Source: Cyanophora paradoxa
Taxonomy: Eukaryota > Glaucocystophyceae > Cyanophorales > Cyanophoraceae
NCBI GenBank assembly: GCA_004431415.1
Contig: QPMI01000208.1
Span: 1 to 64,000 of the forward strand
Reading direction: 5' to 3'
DNA: 64,000 nucleotides
The notes under the pieces were generated by a model. The model searched no databases, was not told where the DNA came from, and worked only from the letters and a program-made list of their open reading frames with translations. Of this stretch, positions 13,983-24,507 are shown piece by piece; the stretch's first letter is position 1, and every line of letters starts with the position of its first letter. Position numbers and translations under genes: made by a program.

Positions 13983-14171
13983 CGTCGCTGCTACATGTTG
14001 CTGCTGGCCGCGGAGCTGGAGTTGGTGGCTGCGGCCCCCCGTTTTTGGAGCTCTCCGCTGGAGTTGGTGACTGCGGCTATGACGCTGGGAAGTTTTCCGA
14101 GCTCTCTGGGAAGCTTTGCGCGGTAGCTATATAGGCTTGCTGAACGGTGTTCGGACTGTACCCCTGCAACG
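13983..14171. promoter_or_regulatory. Bidirectional promoter region (ArfGAP / ACT protein)
   Basis: 189 bp between two divergent start codons. It contains two imperfect direct repeats of GCTGGAGTTGGTG..TGCGGC (near 14,016 and 14,057) and a TATA-like TAGCTATATAGG at 14,124-14,135, about 37-48 bp before the ACT-gene ATG. Functional assignment is inference. Confidence 0.4.
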
Positions 14172-15245
14172 ATGCTCCGCTCCCTTCTGCCCGCCCGCCG
14201 CATCGGCGGTGCGCAATTCCGAGCAGGCAGTGTGTTTGACGATTAACGGTGTGCCCAGCGTCCGCGGCGCTTACGTCGACGAGGGGGCTGACAACGGCGG
14301 CGAAGCACGGATTCATCGTACAGGTACTGCAGCGAACATACTGTGCGCGAGCCTTCGGTTTGAGCGCGAGTAGGCTTTCGGCCCGGACCGCGTCGGCATT
14401 GTAAGCGAGCTCTCCAAGGCCGTCGTGGACGCCGGCGGCAATGTCGAGGAGTCGAGGATGGCGCGGCTCGCGGGATGCTTCAGGTACGGCAGCGCTGCCG
14501 GCGCTGAGCGCCGAGGCCCATCCTCCCGCGTCACCACCCTCCCAGCACGATCATGCTCGTGACTCTCCCGACGCACGCTGAGAAGAAAGTCAAGGAGAAC
14601 CTGTCGCACGTACGCCTCGGCCCGATCAGGGGCCGGGGGCGCAATCTGAAGCCGGCGAATCTGGCGCGCAGGTGAAAGACATGACGACGTCGCTGCACGC
14701 CGCCGCCGCCGCCGCCGGCGCCTCAGGCCCCTCGGCGCTCAGGCGCGCCCTCCCGCCCGACACCCGGCGGCCCCGCCCCGACGCCGGCCGGCAGGAAGTT
14801 CCGGCAGCTCCAGCTCACCGGCGCCGACAACCCGGGCATCCTCTACGCGGTGACGAAGAAGCTGACGGACCTGGGCGTGAACATCGAGAAGCTGGACACG
14901 GCGACGGAGGAGGCGCCCTTCACGGGCAGGCGCGCCGCGCCGCCCGCCCCGCCAGCTGCACCCCCGGGCTCGAGCGGGGCGGCGCAGCACGCTCTTCCGC
15001 ATGTCGGCGCTCCTCGGGCTGCCCCCCACCCTCAACGACCCCAAGCTCAAGGACGAGATGGCCTCCCTCGAGTCCAAGGCCCGTCCCGCCCCGCCCCGCC
15101 CCGCCCGCCCGCCCGGCCCCGCCCGCCCCGCCCCGCCCGCCCGGCCCCGCCCCGCCCCGCCTGACCGGCCCCGCAGCTCGGTGTGGACATCGAGGTTGCG
15201 AAGCTCCCCGCCGGCTCGACCGCCACCTCAGACCTCACCGTCTAG
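14172..15245 (+). CDS. Mitochondrial tandem ACT-domain protein (GcvR-like)
   Basis: Small-molecule-binding regulatory protein with two ACT domains, similar in layout to bacterial glycine-cleavage repressor GcvR; eukaryotic members lack a settled function. The spliced N-terminus (MLRSLLPARRIGGAQF, then SAALTSTRGLTTAAKHG) is Arg/Ser/Ala-rich without acids, a typical mitochondrial presequence. Domain 1: FIVQAFGPDRVGIVSELSKA and NVEESRMARLAGCF (14,300-14,480), then LVTLPTHAEKKVKENL. Domain 2: LQLTGADNPGILYAVTKKLT and NIEKLDTATEEAPF (14,800-14,930), then FRMSALLGLPPTLNDPKLKD and a final exon ending STATSDLTV with TAG at 15,243-15,245. At least six exons, the first intron only about 35 nt with a GC donor. 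No catalytic domain is attached. Confidence 0.85.
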
Positions 15246-15678
15246 ATCTAGGGCTTTGTAATTGCTTTCGTTTCAACTCAGTGCGGCTTCTTTCTCCCGC
15301 CTGCGCATGCAGCCGGCGGCTCGCGTGCCACCCGCCCCGCCTCGCCCAGCTTGAAAGCGCGCGGGGGTCCCCTGAAAAAGCGGTTCCATTGTCGGCAGGG
15401 TGTCTTTACAGTGCCGAGAGGTACACGCAGCGCGGGCGGCGCTGCTTGGGGGCGGGTCCCGGCCCCTTCCGGGCCCGGGCCCCGCCGCCGGGGAGAAGAG
15501 GAAAAGCCTACAGCAAGAGCACGGGGCGAAGAGTACAGGAAGGATCACACCCACGCCCACGGCGCCCCCGCGGACCCTACGATCTAGAACCCGCAAAGAA
15601 AAAGAGGCAAGGCGCTGCAGCGCCGTATCTGTACATGCGGCCGCGGCGAAGCGGGCGCCCCGGCGGGCGGTGGGGCGC
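15246..15678. other. Intergenic region between convergent ACT and TPP1 genes
   Basis: 433 bp with no supported gene. GC-rich with no obvious repeat; holds the 3' ends of both flanking genes. Confidence 0.5.
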
Positions 15679-18598
15679 TCAGAGGGGGGCGCCGCCCTTC
15701 TTGAAAGCGCCGAAGCCGGCGAGAACGGGCGTGGAGCTGCCGGAGGGGGCGGCCTGCGCATGCGAGGCCAAGGCCGCGTCAGAGGGGGCGGGGCGGGGCG
15801 GAGGGAAGGGGGGCGGGGAGGGGGCGCCTGCATGGCGGCGTCGCGGAACTTGGCGAAGTCGAGGGAGCCGAGGCCCGAGACCGGATCCCAGCCCTCCGTC
15901 GCCGTGAAGCCGTAGCGGCAGCAGAACGGCTTCCCCGCCCCGTCCCACGCGATGCACTTGTTGTCCCCCGAGGTCACGTCTGCCCGCCCGCGACGGCCCC
16001 CGCGTCGGCAAGGGCGGGGGCGGCGCGGGGCAGGGGAGCCGTGGCGGGGGGCACCGTTGAAGATGTCGGGGTTGGAGTCGTGGAGGGAGTAGAGGAGGGG
16101 GTTGACGAAGCCGACGGGGGGCAGGCCGGCGGTGAGGCGCGCGTCGTTCACCAGCGAGAGCATCGCCGCGAAGACCGGCGTCGAGGCCGACGTCCCGTCT
16201 GCCCGCGCCACGCGCTCAGGCGGGGGCGCGCGGGGCGGGGGGAGCGGGGCGCGGGGCGCGCACCGACGCCGATGAGGCGGCCGCCGAGGTAGATGGCGTA
16301 CTTGTGGCCGGCGAGGGCGACGTCGGGGTAGCCGCGGTTGGCCTTCTTGAAGTCGCGCACGGGCGGCAGCGTGGCGCGGTCGAGGTAGGCCTGCACCGCC
16401 TTGTCCTGGTACGCGGGGCGCGCCATGAACGACGAGAAGCCGCCCCCCGTCGTGATCGACGCGCCCGTCGACACGGAGCACGCGACCTCGCCGCCGTTGC
16501 GCCCGAACTGGGTCGCCCCGACCGTCGTCACGAAGGGCGAGCTCCCGGGGTAGTCCGCGTTGAACGGCTCGCACTGCGCCCCCGCCCCCCGCTCGCCTCG
16601 CGCCCCGGGGGCCGCTCGGAGGGAAAGGGCCCCTGGGAGGGCGGCGGGACCTTGCTGGGGTCCTCGCGGGCCATGTACGAGGCGACGCCGTCGTCCCCCG
16701 AGGCGAACTGCGCGGGCCGGGGCGTCGGGGGGGCGCGGCGGGGGCCCCGGGCGGGGGCGGGAGGGGCGCACCACGAAGGAGAGGCCGCGGACGCCGCCCT
16801 TCTGGAACTCCACGTTGATCCGGTTCACCGCCTGCGCGCCCCGGCCGGTGAGGCGCGCCGGGGGGCCTGCGGCGCGGCAGGCGCGGGGGCGCGGGGAGGC
16901 GCGCACCGCGGCGCCGACCATCGACTCGATGCCGCCGTAGCTGAACGAGTGCACCAGCGGCGCTGCCGGCCGCGCGTCGGCTCGAGGGGGGGAGCAGCGC
17001 GGGCCGGGGCCGGGGGCCGGGGCGGGCGCACCGTCGGGGTGGTCAGAGAGGGCGGTCATGTACTCGAGGAAGGGGTCCGAGGTCTGCGCGGCCACGCGTG
17101 GGCGGGGGCGAGGAGGAGAGCGGGGCCGCTGACCTCGGAGGCGGTGATGGACCAGAACCAGGTGGGCACGTTGACGGCCACCGCCATGATGTACTGGATG
17201 TCCAGGCTGCCCCAACTCAGAGGGGCGGGGCGGGGCGGGGCGGGGCGCGGCGCGCACTTGGCCTCGCCCCCGGGGTTGTACTCCTTGTTGGGGCCGATCA
17301 CCTTGGCGACCTTCATCTGCGGGATCCCGAACTTCGTGAAGAACGCCTTCAGGTCCGCCGGGCTGCACCGCCACCGCCTCAGCGCGGCTGGCGGGGTGCG
17401 CGGGGGCGGCGCGCGGGCGGGCCTGTAGTACTGCCCGAGCGACTCGAAGACGGACTGGGAGCCCTTGCTCGAGGTCGCCGTGTTGGGGTTGATGTTGTAG
17501 AAGTCCACCAGCACCTGCCCCCGCCCTCGCAAAAGGAACGAGAAGGAACGCGCGCCGCGCCCCCGCGCGCCTGCGGGGTAACGATGCGGTCGTCCACCGT
17601 GGGCGGCGCGCCGCCGTTGGGCGGCGCCTCCAGGTCGTAGGTCCTGCCCGCCAGGCGCTGGATGCCTGCCGGGGGACCGTGGGCGGCGGCGGCCGGGAGC
17701 GGGCGGCGGGGAGCACGGGGCCCGCACGGTGGAACTTGCTGATGCCGCCCACGAAGTCGAGGTGGTCGGCGATATCCAGCGGGACACTGTACGAGAGCGC
17801 GTTGTGCGTGCGGATTCCTGCGCCGCCGTCGGCACGGGCGCGGCCGGCAGGCGCCGGCGCGCGCAGGCTGGGGGCGCGCGGACCCGACTCGATGTGCTCG
17901 AACTCGTGGAAATCGGCCTGCAGCATCTCCCGGGCGACGGAGCACGGGACACGGGCCTTGACGAAATCTCCGGTCATCGGGACGTGCATGTCCGCGTCTT
18001 TCACCCCGAACGAGGAGATCCAGGTCTTGACCGTCTTGGTCGACTCCGGCCGGCCGACGAGCGCGGAGAGCTCCTCCAGCGACAAGAACTTGCCGTATGA
18101 AGGCGACTTAGGGTCGGAGACAGCCCAGAACTTCCTCTGCAGGCCGCGGTTGGGCAGTTGGGACGAGAGTCAGGTCAGAAAAGTCGGGGTCTGACCTCCA
18201 GAGCGTCCAGATTGGACTGCTTTACGGCGAAGATGAGCGACAGAACATGATCGTCGCTCGTACGCGCTGCGCGCCGGCGCAGACAGCGGTCAGGCCGTGC
18301 TTTTCATACGACATAACTGGGGCAGCGCAGAAGCGCTTCCAAAGACAGACCCATCTGCCGCCAACCGAGCGGAGCAGCAGGGATTGCATCCTCCAGGAAC
18401 GCTGCGCGCGGGCCGGGTCAAGGGACGGCCGCCCAAGCGTCCCCAGCGACTCCCCGCTCGCCGCGCCGCGCGGGGCTCACCGCGAAAATGTCCCTTGTCC
18501 GCTAAGGGCCGGACCATGGAGGTCGCGCCGGCGGGTGCCAGGACGGCGCACGCCAGCAGGCCACACAGGAGCGCCGCAAGGCGCGCCGCGGAAGACAT
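15679..18598 (-). CDS. TPP1: Sedolisin-family serine-carboxyl protease, tripeptidyl-peptidase I type
   Basis: Lysosomal/vacuolar-type protease (MEROPS S53) made as a proenzyme. Start at 18,598: MSSAARLAALLCGLLACAVL is a clear signal peptide. The prodomain follows (LQRKFWAVSDPKSPSYGKFL, LSLEELSALVGRPESTKTVK, to about 17,880). In the catalytic domain the splice at about 17,260/17,205 creates GGEANLDIQYIMAVA, carrying the catalytic Glu and Asp; FASGDDGVASYMARED (about 16,690) has the oxyanion Asp; DGTSASTPVFAAML (about 16,180) has the nucleophile Ser. Other matches are PLVHSFSYGGIES, YPGSSPFVTTVGATQFG, GYPDVALAGHKYAIYLGG, NPLLYSLHDSNPDIFNG and TEGWDPVSGLGSLDF, the last near the calcium site. Stop at 15,679. 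About a dozen exons. Head-to-head with dynactin 3. All catalytic residues are present. Confidence 0.93.
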
Positions 18599-18833
18599 AC
18601 CGCACGATCTGGGGTGCGCGTACACACAGCTGTCCGCCGCCGGAGATGCACCGCCGGCGAGCTTCTCTGACGCCCGTGCTGCGCCGTGCAACTTTGGGGG
18701 GTACCGATAGCAAGCTTCGACAACCTCAGCCTCTGCACGAGTTCCGCACTCTCGGATTCCCTTCTCGGCCTGTGAAGGCCGTGGCGCGCTCCTTAGCGGC
18801 CCGCTGGCGGCGCGGCTGGTGGCTCGCGTAGCG
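18599..18833. promoter_or_regulatory. Bidirectional promoter region (TPP1 / dynactin 3)
   Basis: 235 bp between divergent start codons. No TATA box or other motif stands out, so the promoter role rests only on gene arrangement. Confidence 0.35.
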
Positions 18834-19704
18834 ATGACCACCGCTGCGCTGGAGGCGCGGCTGGCGGCGCTCGAGGCGGCAGTCGGCGTGCAGAGAGACG
18901 CGCGGGGCTTCCTGGACAGCCGCACCGCGCGGGAAGCCGTCGCAGAGGTCGACACGCTTTACAAGAGCGTAGAGTCGAAGGAGGTCGCCGAGTTCTTCCG
19001 CAAATGTGCGCATCGATCTTTCCGGACCTGCTCCTCCGCACTGACACACAGCGGCCCCGCAGACGCGCAACTGGACGCGTCGCTGTCGGCGGACGCGGAC
19101 CTGAGCTTCCTGAACAGCGAGACAAAGGCAGCGGTCATCCTGGCGAACGAGGAGATGCTGCGAGAGACCGCCGGCCACCTCGAGTCCGTCTCGAAGCTGC
19201 AGCAGTTCGTGGAGCCGGCGGGCCTCGAGGGCGCGCCCCCGCTCTGCCGCCCCGCCCCCGCCCCGGGCGCCCGCCTGACGCGGCGCGCGGCGCAGGCGTG
19301 CCGGGGATGGCGCAGCGGCTGAAGCCGATGGAGGCGCTGCGGGGGGAGCAGCAGGAGGCGGCGGCGCTCCTCGACGGGCGCCTCGAGGCCTTCCTCAGGA
19401 GCTACAACGACATCGTGCGCGCCCGCCCGCCCTCGCGCCGGCGGGGATGCCCCCGGCGCTGCCGTGCGACATCGAGTATAGCTATACGATACGGACGCTG
19501 CCGGGCCGCTTCAGAGCTCCGACCCGCCCCGCCTGGCGCCGCCCCGTCGCGCTTCGCCTCTAGATTCGGAGGGCGGGGCCGGGGCCGACGGGGCGGCGGC
19601 AGGTGGGGACGCTCTCGGAGAAGTTCGCGCACGTGGACATCCTCCTCTCCCACCTCGAGGCGAGCGTCGAGGGCGCCGCCGCCCCGGCCCCGGCCCCGAA
19701 GTAG
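18834..19704 (+). CDS. DCTN3: Dynactin subunit 3 (p22/p24)
   Basis: Shoulder/sidearm subunit of the dynactin complex that couples cytoplasmic dynein to cargo. ATG at 18,834 (MTTAALEARLAALEAAVGV). Exons give EVDTLYKSVESKEVAEFFRK; DAQLDASLSADADLSFLNS; KAAVILANEEMLRETAGHLE; SVSKLQQFVEPAGLEG; VPGMAQRLKPMEALRGEQQE; DGRLEAFLRSYNDIV; GTLSEKFAHVDILLSHLEAS. The order and the VPxxAxRL, SxxYN and F..WD-like C-terminal helix positions match DCTN3, an almost all-helical coiled-coil protein of about 190 residues. Stop 19,702-19,704. Four exons; the intron after LEG has a GC donor and a TGACGCG branch region. Presence of dynactin implies cytoplasmic dynein. No competing family fits as well. Confidence 0.82.
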
Positions 19705-20202
19705 CCGCCCTCGCGCCGACCGGCATTCTCTTCAAGTCTTGGCGCGCTCGTCGTGCGCCAGCGCCCGGGCCGTACGTAGATTAGCTGAAGGCAAGAGCAA
19801 GCCGTTAGCTGTGTGCATAAGTATACGTAGTTTTTTAGTCAATTGCTTTGAGTCAAGGCGTGGGGCCTAGTGGCCACCAGTTCGGACGCTAGCGGCTAGC
19901 GATCGCGGCATCGATATCCTGGACTCACAACCACTTCGAATTCGCAATTCGGCGAGGGAGAATTCACAAAGGATTCACGAGCGGCGAGCGGCGAGCGAGC
20001 GGCAGCGCTATCTAGCGGAGGATTCACGTCAATGCGCTAGGGCGGCAGGCGTCGGGTCGCGGCGGCCGGGCCCCGGCCCCGCCCGCACGGAGATCGCGCC
20101 TTCGCTGGCGCCGCTGTGCCGCAGCGGCAGGCCGGCCGACTCCACATCCACATCACAGGCGCGGCCTCTTGTTCTCCTTGCCCGGCTGCGGCAGGCCTAG
20201 GG
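19705..20202. other. Intergenic region between dynactin 3 and the MATH gene
   Basis: 498 bp, no supported gene. AT-rich patches (TTAGTCAATTG, GAATTCACAAAGGATTCACG) with short GAATTCAC/GGATTCAC repeats near 19,960-20,030. It receives the 3' ends of both neighbours. Confidence 0.5.
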
Positions 20203-23200
20203 TCAGAGGGCGCGCTTCGACAGAGAGGCCGCGAGCCACACCGAAGCCTCGCCAAGCGCGCCCTTCGAATGCAGCTTGCGCTTGAGCTCCGCGAGGTCGC
20301 GCAACGCGGCCTCCCTCGCCTGCCGCTCTGCCTCCAGCTCCCGCCGCGCCGCCTTGGATGCACGCTGCGACGCGGTCAGTACTTCGGCACTTCCGGGCCT
20401 GCGCCGCCCCACTCGAGCTCGCCTCCAGCCGCGCAATCTCCTCCTCCAGCTCCGCCCGCTTCGCGGCGGCGTCGGCGAGGAGAGTGCTCTGGTACGAGCC
20501 GCTTCGTTAGTGTTGTTGGGTTGAAAAGCAGACCTAAAGCTCCGGACCTTCTCGTGGTGGACGGCCGCCGCTTCCTTCCGCACCTTCGTCAGCACCCGCT
20601 CTGTGTGCTCCGCCCTCTTCCGCAGCTCCGCAACGCTCGGCCCCTTGGATCCAATCACGACGAAGAAGAGAAGTGCGCCGTGGCGCAGGAAGCCGGCCGC
20701 CGGGTCCGCCACGCGGGCGAGGGTCTCAAAGCGCGTCCGTCCGAAGTTGACTTTCGATTCGAACATCTTAAAACTCGCCGGCACGCTCTTCCTCGGGTCT
20801 TCGTTGAGGAGCTTGACACAGAAGTCGGTCTTGAACGGAGCGCCGTCCGCTCGCTGCAGGTACACCGCGAGGTGCTCCTTGCTCCCGCCGTCGTCGTTCT
20901 CTCCGTTCGGAGCAATCTCCAATTTCCTGCCGAAGACTAAGCCCAAGCGGCCCTAGGCCCCCTACGACGAGGGGCGGGGCCGAAAGCACACCACTGGTCG
21001 TTGCCCTCAGGTTCGAAGGAAGCATATCTGCGCCCCTCGCCCGTCGCCTCCTTCAGCTCGAGGTAGTCCGGCACAACGACGATGAACGATTCGCGCTGCG
21101 GGCCGGCGCCGGGACGTCGCAGTCACGCGGCGGAATCCAACCGCATCACATATGAGCACATGGCGCACCCCCTGATGCCCCGTGTGAAGCGCCTCCAGCG
21201 TCTTCCGCACGAGTTGCTCACTCTCGAGTCGCTTCTGAGCGCATCCCTGCCGTGCCATCAGCCCCCGATTCGAACCTAGCGCAGTGAACCGGCTCACCAG
21301 CAGGTCCGCAGTGTCCGGCCCCTTGGGCCCAATCTCGACGACGAAGACAAGCGCGCCGTCAGCCAGAAAACCGGCCGCCGGGTCCGCCACGCAGGCGAGG
21401 GTCTCGAAACTCGAACGTCCGTAGCGGATTTCGGTGTTGTCCATCTTGAAATCCACTGCCACAGTCTTGGTCGGGTCCTCGTTGAGGAGCTTGATGGTGA
21501 AGTCGGTCTTGAATGAAGCACCGTCCGCTCGCTGCAGGTACACCGCGAGGTGCTCCTTGCTAGCACCGTCGCGATCGTCGTTCTCCCCGTTCGGAAATAG
21601 TTTAAAATTCCTGCAGGAGGGTGAGCCCAAACGGCCTCGGAACCCCCAGGCCTTCGACGAGAGGCGGGGGCCGAAAGCACACCACTGGTCGTTGCTCTCG
21701 GGCTTGAAGGAAGAGAATCCGCGCGCGTCGCCCGTCGCCTCCTTCAGCTCGAGGTAGTCCGGCACGACGACCACGAACGACTCGCGCTGCGGGCCGGCGC
21801 CGGGACGTCACGCGGCGAAGTCTGACCTCACTTCAGAACGTGGCGCACCCCCTCGCGCGCCGTGTGGAGTGCCTCCAGCCTCTTCTGCACGGATTGCTTG
21901 AGCTCAAGCCGTTTCTGAGTGCATCCCTGCCGTGCCATCAGCCCCCGATTCGAACCTAGCGCAGTGAACCGGCTCACCAGCAGGTCCGCAGTGTCCGGCC
22001 CCTTGGGCCCAATCTCGACGACGAAGACAAGCGCGCCGTCAGCCAGAAAACCGGCCGCCGGGTCCGCCACGCAGGCGAGGGTCTCGAAACTCGAACGTCC
22101 GTAGCGGATTTCGGTGTTGTCCATCTTGAAATCCAATGCCACAGTCTTGGTCGGGTCCTCGTTGAGGAGCTTGATGGTGAAGTCGGTCTTGAATGAAGCA
22201 CCGTCCGCTCGCTGCAGGTACACCGCGAGGTGCTCCTTGCTAGCACCGTCGCGATCGTCGTTCTCCCCGTTCGGAAATAGTTTTAAATTCCTGCAGGAGG
22301 GTGAGCCAAACCGGCCTCGGAACCCCAGGCCTTCGACGAGAGGCGGGGCCGAAAGCACACCACTGGTCGTTGCTCTCGGGCTTGAAGGAAGAGAATCCGC
22401 GCGCGTCGCCCGTCGCCTCCTTCAGCTCGAGGTAGTCCGGCACAACGACCACGAACGACTCGCGCTGCGGGCCGGCGCCGGGACGTCACGCGGCGAAGTC
22501 TGACCTCACTTCGAATACAGAACGTGGCGCACCCCCTCGCGCGCCGTGTGGAGCGCCTCCAGCCTCTTCTGCACGGATTGCTTGAGCTCAAGCCGTTTCT
22601 GAGCGCATCCCTGCCGTGCCATCAGCCCCCGATTCGAACCTAGCGCAGTGAACCGGCTCACCAGCAGGTCCGCAGTGTCCGGCCCCTTGGGCCCAATCTC
22701 GACGACGAAGACAAGCGCGCCGTCAGCCAGAAAACCGGCCGCCGGGTCCGCCACGCGGGCGAGGGTCTCGAAACGCGTTCGTCCACGGCCACGGCTGACT
22801 TCCGATTCGGTCATTCTGAAATCCGCCAACACGTTCTTGCTCGGGTCCTCGTTCAGAAGCGTGATAGTGAAGTCGGTCTTGAATGACGCACCGTCCGCTC
22901 GCTGCAGGTACACCGCTAGGTGTTCCTTGCTCCGGCTGAGGCCGTTCTGTCCGTTTGAGAAAATTTTCAAAATCCTGCTGAAAAGTGAGCTTAAACAGCC
23001 CGATTCACCCTAGGCCTAGGCCTGCAGCGAGAGGCGGGGCCGAAAGCACACCACTGGTCGTTGCTCTCGGGCTTGAAGGAAGAGAATCCGCGCGCGTCGC
23101 CCGTCGCCTCCTTCAGCTCGAGGTAATCCGGCACGACGACCACGAACGAATCGCGCTGCGGGCCGGCGCCGGGACGTCACGCGGCGAAGTCTGACCTCAC

Positions 23201-24460
23201 TTCGAATACAGAACGTGGCGCACCCCCTCGCGCGCCGTGTGGAGCGCCTCCAGCCTCTTCTGCACGGATTGCTTGAGCTCAAGCCGTTTCTGAGCGCATC
23301 CCTGCCGTGCCATCAGCCCCCGATTCGCACCTAGCGCAGTGAACCGGCTCACCAGCAGGTCCGCAGTGTCCGGCCCCTTGGGCCCAATCTCGACGTGGAA
23401 TAGAAGCGCGCCACCTTGCAAAAAACCTGCCGCTGGATTCGCCACCGTGACGAGTGTCATGAAACACGTGTCGCCGTGTTCGGATTTGGAGGTATCCATC
23501 TCCGCATCCCAAGAGATATTTTTGTCCGTATTCTTGTTCAGGAGCGTGATTGTGAAGTCAGTCTTGAAGGGTGCGCCGTCGGCCCGCTGTAAGAATATTC
23601 CAAGGTATTCCTTGAGATCTTCGTCATTACCGTCGTTGGTCCCGTTTGGATGAATGCGCAGTTTCCTGGAGGGCGGTTTAATTTGCGAGAGGATTTGGGA
23701 GCGGGGGGATGCGCAGGGGGAAGCAATAAAATTGCAAGCGAACCACTTCTTGTCGTATTCGGCGCCTGCCTTTATGATAAAATCAATGGTGGCTCGCTCC
23801 TCGCCTGTGTCTTCCTTCCGCTCGAGGTAGTTCGACAACATGACCAGAAACGACTCTCGCTGCGGTGGGTTCTTCACGCATGCATGCTTTGCTTGCTCGC
23901 ATCTCCGACTGTGCCTTTCGCGCTTCCACAGCGGTCCCTCCCAAACGCAGCCGTTGTCTTTGTACGGGCAGCTGAGAACACCCCCCATGCGTAAAACATC
24001 ATCAGGGTTAGAACTTAGAAAGCTCGGAGCAGCGCGGGCGGGGGGCCCAGCGACGCACAAGGTGAGCCGTTGGCGGAGCTCGGCCTCGACTTGCTTGTTC
24101 TCCTCGGAGGCGTCCTTGTTGATCTCCTGTCGGCACCTGCGCGTGCACAGACGGCCCCGATCAACACACGTACACGTACGCGTATACGTACAATCACAAT
24201 ATAATATTAATATTAATACTAGGCGTAATGCATATGCATGCGCAGCATAGCACACGGACGGGGCGCACGTTGGGCACACGGCCACGACGCCATTCTGGAA
24301 GAGCTTGTCATGACACGCCTTGCAGAACGTGTGCCCTCCATGGCAGCTGACGCGCATGGGGCCCACAAAAATGCAGAAGCAGATGGGGCAGTGGAGGTCG
24401 TCGTTAACGCTTGGCGGGTTCACGAACATCCCAGTCTCGCGCGCCACGCGTAGGGCCATG
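20203..24460 (-). CDS. RING / TRAF-zinc-finger protein with five tandem MATH domains and a coiled-coil tail
   Basis: Probable E3 ubiquitin ligase of the TRAF type. Start MALRVARETGMFVNPPSVND at 24,460 (an upstream in-frame Met lies at 24,507). RING finger CPICFCIF...CHGGHTFCKACHDK...CPTC (about 24,260-24,400); a charged exon QEINKDASEENKQVEAELRQ (about 24,070-24,130); TRAF-like zinc finger CPYKDNGCVWEGPLWKRERH (about 23,900-23,980). Then five MATH/TRAF domains run from 23,870 to about 20,560, each with YLELKEATGDAR, KEHLAVYLQRADGA, FETLARVADPAAGFL and EIGPKGPDTADLL or variants. The C-terminus is a coiled coil (AKRAELEEEIARLEASSSG, RASKAARRELEAERQAREAA), stop 20,203; a 35-nt GC-AG intron splits it. 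Whether all five MATH units belong to one transcript is inferred from unbroken order and lack of new RINGs. Substrate unknown. Confidence 0.78.
20560..23870 (-). repeat. Tandem array of five MATH-domain units, period about 680-690 bp
   Basis: The marker GCCATCAGCCCCCGATTCG recurs at about 21,254, 21,934, 22,618 and 23,309, spacings of 680, 684 and 691 bp; a fifth, diverged unit lies at 20,560-21,090. The middle units (21,250-22,500) are near-identical over hundreds of bases, including introns. The outer units differ at many codons, so the central copies are recent duplications or are being homogenised. Confidence 0.9.
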
Positions 24461-24507
24461 TTTCTAACTCGATATCTGTAGCACCGGGTACCTGAATGGA
24501 AGCACAC

